Below, piece by piece: positions 1-7,900 of a DNA stretch of 17,732 nucleotides (position 1 is its first letter; the number at the start of each line of letters is the position of its first letter). The position numbers were made by a program, and so were the translations under genes. Source of the DNA: Planctomycetota bacterium (lineage in GTDB: Bacteria > Planctomycetota > Planctomycetia > Isosphaerales > Isosphaeraceae); assembly GCA_021778575.1 (NCBI GenBank), contig JAJYCH010000015.1, positions 1 to 17,732 on the forward strand, read 5' to 3'. The notes under the pieces are model-generated. The model did no database searches, was not told the origin of the DNA, and saw nothing but the letters and a program-made list of their open reading frames with translations.

Positions 1-8
1 CTGAGTGA

Positions 9-215
9 CCAAGACTTACCGCTCTTGCCCAGAGCGGCCAACTTCAACACCCAGGTGGGCTCTTTTTAGACGATCAGGGTGGGCTCTTTTTAGACGATCA
101 TTTCCAGGCCCGTTCGGGCGACCACGCCTGCTGGTACGTTCACACGAAAGGGAGTTCCGTCCGCCATCTGGACGGAGCCGACGACAGCATTGCGGCCTCG
201 ACCAACCATCGTCGG
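9..215 (+). pseudogene. Upstream coding remnant of the HTKG/HFSGNFWWA protein
   Basis: This stretch is open in the same frame as the methyltransferase gene that follows, from just after an in-frame TGA at 6-8. It has no ATG or GTG in frame. Its translation contains Y-V-H-T-K-G (135-152), then a stretch reading into RRMMEALVLDNHPACLEIL. In bacterial glycan-locus proteins that I recall, an HTKG motif followed by a W/R-R-MMEYF-like segment and HFSGNFWWA forms one continuous domain. The sequence therefore suggests that coding originally began further upstream. The in-frame stop and the 24-bp duplication at 53-100 look like decay, although a frameshift or sequencing error could produce the same picture. 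It is also possible that an unusual start codon is used. Confidence 0.45.
53..100. repeat. 24-bp tandem duplication, two copies
   Basis: The 23 nt at 54-76 recur exactly at 78-100, giving two tandem units of period 24. The flanking bases differ (A at 53, G at 77). Because 24 is a multiple of three, the open frame upstream of the methyltransferase gains a repeated GGLFLDDQ/GGLFLDDH octapeptide without changing frame. It looks like a recent slippage or duplication event. Confidence 0.9.
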
Positions 216-968
216 ATGATGGAGGCACTGGTTCTTGACAACCACCCGGCCTGTCTCGAGATCCTCGACACTCATGACGTCTGCGGTGGGGGCTGGCAGC
301 TCGAAGGCTTCGGAGACCGACGTCCGCACTTCTCGGGCAATTTCTGGTGGGCGAACTCGGATTACGTGAAGACGTTGCCGCCGCCGCTGTCCCTCAATCG
401 TTTCGACCGTTATCAAGCGGAGTTCTGGATCGGCAGCGGTCCCGCAATTCGTCCGTTTGGCTTCGAGTACCAGTCCGATCCGTTCTCCCGCCCCAGTGCC
501 TGGGCCGGCCTGGAGGGAAAGTATCCCGACCTCCTGAGCGACATCGGGCCGGTTTCGCGCATTGTCGATTTAGGGGTGGACTACGGCTTCTCCACCTTTC
601 ACTTTGCACGGCACTATCCCGAGGCGGAAGTGGTCGGGGTCGACGACTTCTCTCTCCATCCCGATTCCGAGGGCTGGGTCCGCGCCCACCTCAACCTGTT
701 CCCCAACGTCCGGCTCATCAAAGGCCCGACGGCGGCCGTGGGCCGCGGCTTTCGCGAGCCGGTCGACTTGCTCCACATCGACGCCGCCCACGATTTCGAG
801 TCGGTGACCGCGGATTTCTGCGCCTGGCTGCACGCCGTCCGCCCGGGCGGGCGGGTCCTGTTCCACGATACGGTGACGTTCCCTTCGGTGGGCCAGTTCT
901 TCGCCGGTCTGGGCGGGGTCAAACGTGAGATTTTCGAACACCACGGTCTGGGCTGTTGGATCAAATGA
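216..968 (+). CDS. HFSGNFWWA-domain / class I SAM-dependent methyltransferase (5' end probably truncated)
   Basis: This 250-aa protein has two parts. Residues 1-75 contain PHFSGNFWWANSDYVKTLP, a conserved tip of a carbohydrate-enzyme-like domain found in polysaccharide loci. Residues about 110-250 are a Rossmann-fold methyltransferase of the Methyltransf_24 type. The SAM-binding stretch is IVDLGVDYGFSTFHFA (116-131), an acidic residue follows at VVGVDD, and DLLHIDAAHDFESV (184-197) is the hallmark that follows the core. RPGGRVLFHDTV forms the late strand. The substrate is unknown; a role in sugar or glycan methylation is inferred from the neighbouring glycosyltransferases. ATG 216 is the first ATG in frame, but homology-like sequence continues upstream, so the native protein was probably longer. 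The gene ends 33 bp from the stop of the convergent giant glycosyltransferase gene. Confidence 0.8.
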   Translation: MMEALVLDNHPACLEILDTHDVCGGGWQLEGFGDRRPHFSGNFWWANSDYVKTLPPPLSLNRFDRYQAEFWIGSGPAIRPFGFEYQSDPFSRPSAWAGLEGKYPDLLSDIGPVSRIVDLGVDYGFSTFHFARHYPEAEVVGVDDFSLHPDSEGWVRAHLNLFPNVRLIKGPTAAVGRGFREPVDLLHIDAAHDFESVTADFCAWLHAVRPGGRVLFHDTVTFPSVGQFFAGLGGVKREIFEHHGLGCWIK

Positions 969-1001
969 CGCCCCCTCGACCGTTCAAACCGACCGGGGCC
1001 A

Positions 1002-4000
1002 TCAAAACGCGGTCGATTCCATCGATCGGAGCCCATGCGCAGACGGCCAGTCGATCTTAAGCCCGTGCCGCTCGGCCCACCGCAGCTCTTGCTCTGCCGC
1101 CGCGTCGTCAGGGGAGAGTTTCAGAACCTCCAGCCACGCCGCGACGGCCTCGTGGATCCGACCCCCTTCCTTCAGGGCGTAGCCCAGGTGCAGGTGGGTG
1201 ACCGCCGAGCCCGGCCGGCACCGCACCGATTCGCGGTATGACGCCGTCGCCTCGCGGAACCGGCCTGACTGTAGGTAGGTCGTCCCCAGGTTATGGTGCG
1301 CCGAGCCGTCCTCGGGATCCAGCCGCACCAATTCCCGGAGCGAACGCTCGGCGTCGCCGGGCCGACCCTGCTCAAACAGCAACTGGGACAATGCCCGCCA
1401 CGGCTCGGGATCGTTGGGCGCTGCCGACGACGCCGCCTCGAACTCGCGGCGGGCCCCCGCCACGTCCCCCCGCGCCGCCGCCAGCCGTCCCTTGAGCAGC
1501 ATCCCCTCCACCCGCGTCGCCTCGTCCCGGCTCAGTTGGTCGGCCGTGGCCGTCGCCTCGTCGAGCTTGCCCCGCTGGAGCAACACGTCCCCCAAGCCTC
1601 TCCAGCCGGTCCGGTAGTGCGGCACCTCCCGGACCACCTGCCGCCACTGCCGTTCCGCCTTGGCTAGCTCCCCCATCTCCGTATACACCACCGCCAGGTT
1701 CTGGTACGCCTTGAAGCCGCGCAGGCCCCGGTCCACGCTCGTGAAGTGTCGCGGTTCGTGGACTTCCAGGACATCGAGGTACGCCCGCTCCGCTTCCGCC
1801 AGCCGGCCGAGCTGATGCAGGGCCACACCCAGGCGAAACCGCAGCTCGTCGTCCTCGGGGAACCGGGCGAGGCCGTCCTGGCAGACCTGCAATCCCTCTT
1901 CCCAACCCCCCGACTGCATCCGCGAGTACGCCAGGAGGGCGTAAGCCTTGCGGAGATGGGAATCCCCTTCCCCTGACCGCAGGATCGACCGCTCCAGATA
2001 ACCCGCCGCCTCCTCGTAATGGCCGCCATCGGCGTAAGTCATCCCCAGGTTGAACAGCGTGAACGGGTGCTCGGGCCGCTCCTTCAGCTCCTGACCCAGT
2101 ATCCGGAGGTCGCGTTGCCGCTTTCGTTCCTGCGCCTCCACGCTCTGGTCCGAACCCGAGTGGACCACGTAGAGGTCGGTCCAGGCCACCTCCCCCCCTT
2201 CGCGGCGGATCGCCGGCAGGATCTGCTCGTGGATCCGCCCCTCGAACCGCAGGCTCGGCCGGTTCCGGATCAGCTTGACGTGGTCAACCGCCGTCACGTC
2301 GAGGTCGCCCCCCTCGCCCCCACCCGGACAGTGGACCTGGACCACGTAGCCCAAAATCGACCGATCGGTCTCACCATACGCCAGCTCGCGGAGTTTCCGG
2401 GCGCATTCCGGCGTGATCGTGTCGTCCGAGTCCATCCAGAACAGCCACTCCCCCTTGGCATGTTTCAGCGACACGTTGCGGGCCGCCGAGAAGTCATCGC
2501 ACCACGGGAAATGGAACAACCGGCCGCCGAACCGCTTGATCACGTCGATCGTGTCGTCTTTCGAGCCGGTGTCCACGATCACCATCTCGTCGACCCAGGG
2601 GCGGATGCTCTCCAGGCACGCCGGCAAGGTTTTGGCCGAGTCGCGGACGATCATGCAGAGCGACAGCCGGACCTTCTTGCGTTGCAGGAGCAAGCCGCCA
2701 CCGGGGGCCATCACCACCGTGTACGGGCTCTCGCTGGGCTTCCGCTTCGGCTTCGCTGGGTCCTGGCTCAGGGCGGCGATTTCGGCCGCTTCCGCCCGTT
2801 TCTCTTCCTCGGCCCACTTGGCCCGGAATTTCCGCTCGTTGTCACGCATCACCGCCGCGAAATCCACCCCGCTGCCCACGAACGTCCGGCCGCCGTAATG
2901 ATGCACGAACGCGTCGCGGGCGATCACCGCCCGGTAACCCTCGCGGAGTGCCCGCCGGCAGTAGTCATCGTCCTCGAAGCAGCCAATGCCGAACCGTTCG
3001 TCGAGCCCGCCGATCTCGTCGATTACTGAGCGGCGAATCAGTAAACAGAAGCCGATTAGCCGGTCGCTGTCTTCGATGACCCCATCCTGGGCCTTGCCCC
3101 AGTCCCAGGCGAAGCCGTCGAGCGCCGACACGTCGTCGTAGCGGGCCTCGACTTGCTGGGTGCCGCTCACCCGATTCGAGCACGGCCCCACCAGGCCGAT
3201 ATCGGGATCACTGTCCAGCACCCGCAACATTCGCCCCAGCCAGCCCGTCGTGACGATCGTGTCATTGTTGAGAAGAAGTACCTGCGACCCTTGCGCCTCC
3301 GCGATCCCCTGATTCGCCGCCGCCGGGAAGCCGCGATTCTCGGCGTTGGCGATCAGCCGGACATCGGGTTGAGCTCGGAGGTATTCCAGGGTGCCGTCGA
3401 ACGAGGCGTTGTCGACCACGATCAGTTCATACGGTTCGTCGGTGAATCGGCGGATGCTGTCCAGGCACTGTCGGGTGTAGTCGAGCTGGTCGTGGGTCAG
3501 GATCACGATCGAGGTCAGGCCGTGATCGGTCGGCTGGGCGGGCTCCGCCTCGATCCGGTAGCGGTCGACGTAGAACTCCTCGGCCTCGGCCGGATCGAGA
3601 CCGGCGATCTGAAGGTGACCGGCCCGGACCTCGCCCGGTCGCCCCGACCGCGACCAATCGGCGTGCTCGGGACCGGGTAACGGTGTCAATGTGGGCGGCG
3701 CGAAGCCCGCGCGATAGAACAGCTTCTCGACCTCCCGGCGGGTGAAGAACCGAGTGGGCCGCCGACCCGGGCCCGAGGCTCCTTCCCAACGACCCGCCAA
3801 GAGTCCCTGGACCACTCCCAGCCGCCGGGCATTGGCCACGCTCGCTACCAGCCGTCCATCCGGGACCAGCCAGCGGCGAAGCCGAGCCAGCAAGTCAGCG
3901 GGGCGACGACACGTCTCCAGCAGGCCGTCGCAAGCGATGACGTCGAACGAACCGGCCGCGATGTCGAGCCCTACGAGATCCTCGCCCGCTTCCATCACCT

Positions 4001-4829
4001 CGATGCCACGCAGCTCGTCCCGAGCCCGGTCGACGGCCGCCGCTTCGAGTTCGACCGCCACCAGCCGCGATGGATTTCGGGCGTTCAGCTCGATTCCCAG
4101 CCGGGAGACCTCACGGTCGATAGCCAGAACCCGCCGTCCCGCGACGCGGACCCCGCCCCACGAGTCCATGTCGTGTTCGCCGAATTCTCCCGAGGCGAGG
4201 CCGTTCGAGGAGTCCGGGGAGTGCGTTGTGTCCCGCACCCGATCGGTCTTGGAGACAAGCTCCATGTTTCGGCCACCCGGCTCATCGGGCTGCAGGAGCG
4301 GCGTCGCCTCGACCTGATCCGCACGGTACCAGTGGTAAACATAGACCCCTTCCATCAAGTAGACCCGGCCGCCCCGGGCCTGCACGGCGCGGTGCAGCGC
4401 CGTGTCCACCCCCAGAAAGCCCGGCTCGAACCCACCGAGTTGCCGCCAGGTCGCCTTGGAGAACAGGAGCACGACGCCACTCAACGGCGACGCGGCGGTG
4501 ACGTCCCGCACCACGCCACGGGACGTCACCTGGAAATCCCGGCCCACCCGCCGGTGATAATCCATCGCATGCTCATCACGATCGACGCCCGGCGCCAATT
4601 GCCAGTGCGAGCCGACCCGGTTCGTCACCGCCGTCAGCACGCAGAGCCCGCTCAGACCGGCTGTGATCTCTTCCAGTTGCGCATACCAATCAGGCGTCGT
4701 GAAGCAGGCGTCGTGGTCGAGGAAGCAGGCCCAGTCGTCGTCGTGGAGCCGGCCCATCAGCTCGTTATAAGCGAAGCCCAGATCTTTCCCCCGCGCCGCC
4801 GGGCAGTAGGGGATCATCGTTACGATCAT
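1002..4829 (-). CDS. Multidomain glycosyltransferase: GT2-like + degenerate methyltransferase + GT2 + GT2 + TPR array
   Basis: This 1275-aa fusion probably acts on the cytoplasmic side, since no signal peptide or membrane segment is visible. Residues 1-175 are a short GT-A-type domain with a DHD metal-binding-like motif (FLDHDACF) and a GGFEPGFLGVD acceptor-like loop. Residues 225-380 resemble a methyltransferase, but motif I reads VLAIDREVSRLG instead of a glycine-rich DxGxGxG, so activity is doubtful. Residues 438-672 are a GT2 domain (VVDNASFDGT, LLLNNDTIV, FEDDDYC, VHHYGGRTF). A Lys/Pro linker follows at 676-715. Residues 718-900 are a second GT2 of the TPR-associated type (CMIVRDSAKTL, IVDTGSKDDT, WMDSDDTI). 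Residues 922-1245 hold about nine TPRs. It is the last gene of a minus-strand run, 73 bp after the 1409-aa gene, with which it shares the methyltransferase-GT2 module. The acceptor and sugars cannot be read from sequence. Confidence 0.9.
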   Translation of the reverse strand: MIVTMIPYCPAARGKDLGFAYNELMGRLHDDDWACFLDHDACFTTPDWYAQLEEITAGLSGLCVLTAVTNRVGSHWQLAPGVDRDEHAMDYHRRVGRDFQVTSRGVVRDVTAASPLSGVVLLFSKATWRQLGGFEPGFLGVDTALHRAVQARGGRVYLMEGVYVYHWYRADQVEATPLLQPDEPGGRNMELVSKTDRVRDTTHSPDSSNGLASGEFGEHDMDSWGGVRVAGRRVLAIDREVSRLGIELNARNPSRLVAVELEAAAVDRARDELRGIEVMEAGEDLVGLDIAAGSFDVIACDGLLETCRRPADLLARLRRWLVPDGRLVASVANARRLGVVQGLLAGRWEGASGPGRRPTRFFTRREVEKLFYRAGFAPPTLTPLPGPEHADWSRSGRPGEVRAGHLQIAGLDPAEAEEFYVDRYRIEAEPAQPTDHGLTSIVILTHDQLDYTRQCLDSIRRFTDEPYELIVVDNASFDGTLEYLRAQPDVRLIANAENRGFPAAANQGIAEAQGSQVLLLNNDTIVTTGWLGRMLRVLDSDPDIGLVGPCSNRVSGTQQVEARYDDVSALDGFAWDWGKAQDGVIEDSDRLIGFCLLIRRSVIDEIGGLDERFGIGCFEDDDYCRRALREGYRAVIARDAFVHHYGGRTFVGSGVDFAAVMRDNERKFRAKWAEEEKRAEAAEIAALSQDPAKPKRKPSESPYTVVMAPGGGLLLQRKKVRLSLCMIVRDSAKTLPACLESIRPWVDEMVIVDTGSKDDTIDVIKRFGGRLFHFPWCDDFSAARNVSLKHAKGEWLFWMDSDDTITPECARKLRELAYGETDRSILGYVVQVHCPGGGEGGDLDVTAVDHVKLIRNRPSLRFEGRIHEQILPAIRREGGEVAWTDLYVVHSGSDQSVEAQERKRQRDLRILGQELKERPEHPFTLFNLGMTYADGGHYEEAAGYLERSILRSGEGDSHLRKAYALLAYSRMQSGGWEEGLQVCQDGLARFPEDDELRFRLGVALHQLGRLAEAERAYLDVLEVHEPRHFTSVDRGLRGFKAYQNLAVVYTEMGELAKAERQWRQVVREVPHYRTGWRGLGDVLLQRGKLDEATATADQLSRDEATRVEGMLLKGRLAAARGDVAGARREFEAASSAAPNDPEPWRALSQLLFEQGRPGDAERSLRELVRLDPEDGSAHHNLGTTYLQSGRFREATASYRESVRCRPGSAVTHLHLGYALKEGGRIHEAVAAWLEVLKLSPDDAAAEQELRWAERHGLKIDWPSAHGLRSMESTAF

Positions 4830-4833
4830 CGGT

Positions 4834-4840
4834 CCACCTC
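4834..4840 (-). promoter_or_regulatory. Ribosome binding site for the 1275-aa gene
   Basis: On the minus strand GAGGTGG lies 4 nt before the ATG at 4829-4827. This is the clearest Shine-Dalgarno sequence in the glycosyltransferase run and it fixes the start of the last gene. The two upstream genes of the run have only weak purine stretches before their starts. Confidence 0.7.
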
Positions 4841-4902
4841 ACGGGCCTCGGGGGTCGCTCGTCGGGGCGGAGACGCTCCCGACGCTCAAGCCAGATGGGA
4901 GC

Positions 4903-7900
4903 TTATTCCTGCAATCGCAAGGTCACCGGCCGCCGCGCCGGCAGGAACTCCTCGGGGCGGAGGCCCGCCCCGGCCAGGAGCCGGGCCAGCCCGGCTCGAT
5001 TCGCCTCGACCGAGCCCGTCAGCACGAACTCGCGGTCGTCGCCGAGGGCGGCGTTGGGCAGCTCGGGACTCTCCTCGATCATCCGCACGCCCCCAAACCC
5101 GGCGGCCAGGGCCAGCGGCAGACTCTGATTGCCCACGAAGACGCCGCAATTCCGGATCACGCTGGCCAAAGCGTCGACGCCGTCCGTCGTGAGCGACCGG
5201 GCCCCGATTGCCTCGAACGGCGCCCGTTCCGCCTCCGAGCCGACGCACGACAGCTTTCCCGCCAACCCTTCCAGGAACGAGTAATCCACCAGGCCGCGAT
5301 AACGCGGCGAGCGATGGACCAGGATCGGGGCGAACGGACTCGTTTTGGGAGCAACCAGCCAGGGGGCGATCTCGGCCGGGGGCTCCAGGCCCAGGCCCAC
5401 GAAGTGATTGGCGACGATCGACACCCGATCCCCGCGAGTCCCGTGCGAGGTTTGCAGATAGGCGTCGAGATCGACGTCGAAGTCCTCCCCCTCGTAGAGA
5501 CGGACCTCGTGCAGATACGGCTGACGGCGGAGGAACGGGATCAAGGACTCGAACTGCTGCCGCCAGTACGGCTCGTCGCGGCTTCCGTCATGGCTGGCCG
5601 GATCGAGGTAGAGCGTACCGCCCCCCAGGTGGCGGACCACCGGCAACGCGTAGATGACATCCCCCAGCTTGCGCCGGTGCCGGAACCGCAGCGACGATCC
5701 TCCTGACCGAGAGCCCGGACGTCGGACGGTCCCACGAGCATCGATGGACCTCCCGGCTGGCCCCTGGCGAGGCGTGGGGCGAGGCGCACTCGGGCCGGCA
5801 CCGGGCTCGAAGGCCGTAGCTCCAGCGGATTTACCTGGCGGCGACAGGGTCTCGCGGATCACAGTGGTTAGCTCGCGGACCCGATCCTCGTAGGTGAATC
5901 GCCCCAGGACGAGTTCCCGCCCCTGGCGGGCGATCCGCTCGCGTTCCCGGGGCCGCGCCAGCCAGTCGCGGATGTCGCGCAGCGGGTCGTCCCCGAGCGG
6001 AGCGTAATGGACCCCGGGCTCGAACCCTTCTTCACGCATCCCTGCGACCTCGGGAGCCAGGAAGAAGCCACCGTGCCCCAGGACCACATAGAGCCGGTCG
6101 CTCCAGTAGCCGGGTGCCCCCGGGTAACGCGGGCCGAGAATGATCCGGTGCCGACGTATCCAGCGCGAGAGCCGCCGACCGAACACGTCCGAGATCACCC
6201 GGACCGGGAATTCGCGGCGGACCGCCTCGAGTTCGTCCCGGCGATCGCCGTAAATCTGCCCGACGAACGCCAGATCCTCGCGGTCCTCCTCGGGGACCTC
6301 GACCCTCTCGACCGAAGGTCGGCTGATCCCCTGCCTCAAAACCCGCCAGTTCGCCCCCGGGGTCGTCGCCAGGCCGCCGTCGGTGACGAACGCCACCCGG
6401 CAGAGCGGCGCGACCCGTCGCATCCACTCCGCCCGCGACGGCTCGGCGTCGTAGCCGTGGACCCGGTCGAAGTACCAGAGGTAGCCCGGGACCGGCGACC
6501 GCTCCAGGACTTCGATGAGTGGGGAGGGGTCGGGCCGCAGCACCGCCCCCACGTCGGCCGGATCCACCCCGATCCGCCCCTTGAAGAACAGCAGGCAATC
6601 CGCGCCGAACCGGTCGATCCGGTCGAGGACATCCTGGGCATCGGCCACGCCGTACTCATGGATGCGGTGGACCTCGTGGCCGATCCGCTCCAGGGCCTCG
6701 GCCGCATATCCCTCGGTCGACCAGGCTTGTTCGAAATTCCCCAGGAAGGCGATTCGCAGGCGGTCGCCGGCACTGCCCATTGCCGGCTTTGCATCGGGTC
6801 GGAAATCCACCCCTGCTGGGGCGACCGGGGTCTTGGCGAAGGTGGGAGCCGGCGACGGCTCCCAGCGGTCGCGGAACCGCTGCCGGTTCTCCGCGAACAA
6901 TCGCGCCATATCCACGCCGCTGGCCGCGAAGGTCCGGCCGCCGAAGTGGTGCACGAAGACGTCCTCGGCAACGCGATTGCGATAGCCGGCCGCACTCGAC
7001 CGCCGGCAATAATCCTTGTCCTCGCACAGCCCCAAGCCGTACGACTCGTCGAACAGGCCGACGCGGTCGATCAGCTCGCGGCGGATCAGGAGACAGAATC
7101 CGTTCAACTCGGCGACCTCCCGGGACCGGCCGTCACGCTCCCGGGACCAGTCATGAACCGATCGGTCGAGGTCGGTGAGGTCGCGGTAGCCCAACTCGAC
7201 CTGCTGATCCCCCTCGGGCCAGTTCGTGCAGGGGCCCACCAGACCGGTTTTCGGATCGCCTTCCAGGACCGCCAGGAGTTTCCCCAGCCAGCCCCGCGTC
7301 ACCACCGCGTCATTGTCCAGGAGCACGATATGTCGGCCCCGGGCCGCGCCGATTCCCTGGTTCGCCGCCGCCGGGATCCCCCGGTTCTCGCGATTCTCGA
7401 TGACCGTGGCCCCGGGCACGCTCCGGAGGTAAGCGACCGTACCATCGGACGACCCGTTGTCGACGAAGATCAGCTCATGAGGCTCGGATGTCCCCGACCG
7501 GACCGAATCCACGCACCGGCGGGTGTATTCCAGTTCGTTGCATGTCCGGATCACGATCGACGTCAGCTCGGTCTCGGTCGTCTCCGGGGTGGGCCGGGCC
7601 TCGAAGAGGAACTGGTAGGCGTGGAATTCCTCGGCTTCCTCACGCGGTATCCCCGCAATGTGCAAGCGGCCGATCCGGACTTCGCCGGGGGAGCCCGCCG
7701 CCAGCCACTCGGCATGCCCCGGTCCGGGCACGAGGAAGGCCCGCTCGACCCGGAAGCCGGCCTTATCCAGCAGAGCGATCGCGTCGCGACGGGTGAAGAA
7801 CTGGAGGTGGGTCTCGTCGAGCAAGCCCGCCGACTCATAAGTCCAGTTCCCCTCCAACAAACCCGCGACCACCTGGTGGTGCCGCGCGTTGGGCAGGCTG

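Noticed and set aside
90..416. Minus-strand 108-codon frame at the window start
   Set aside because: It overlaps the opposite-strand HTKG/HFSGNFWWA coding, which has recognisable motifs; the minus frame has none.
976..1016. Inverted repeat TCGACCG ... CGGTCGA between the convergent genes as a terminator
   Set aside because: A 7-bp stem with a 27-nt loop and no T-run; it also overlaps the coding end of the minus-strand gene.
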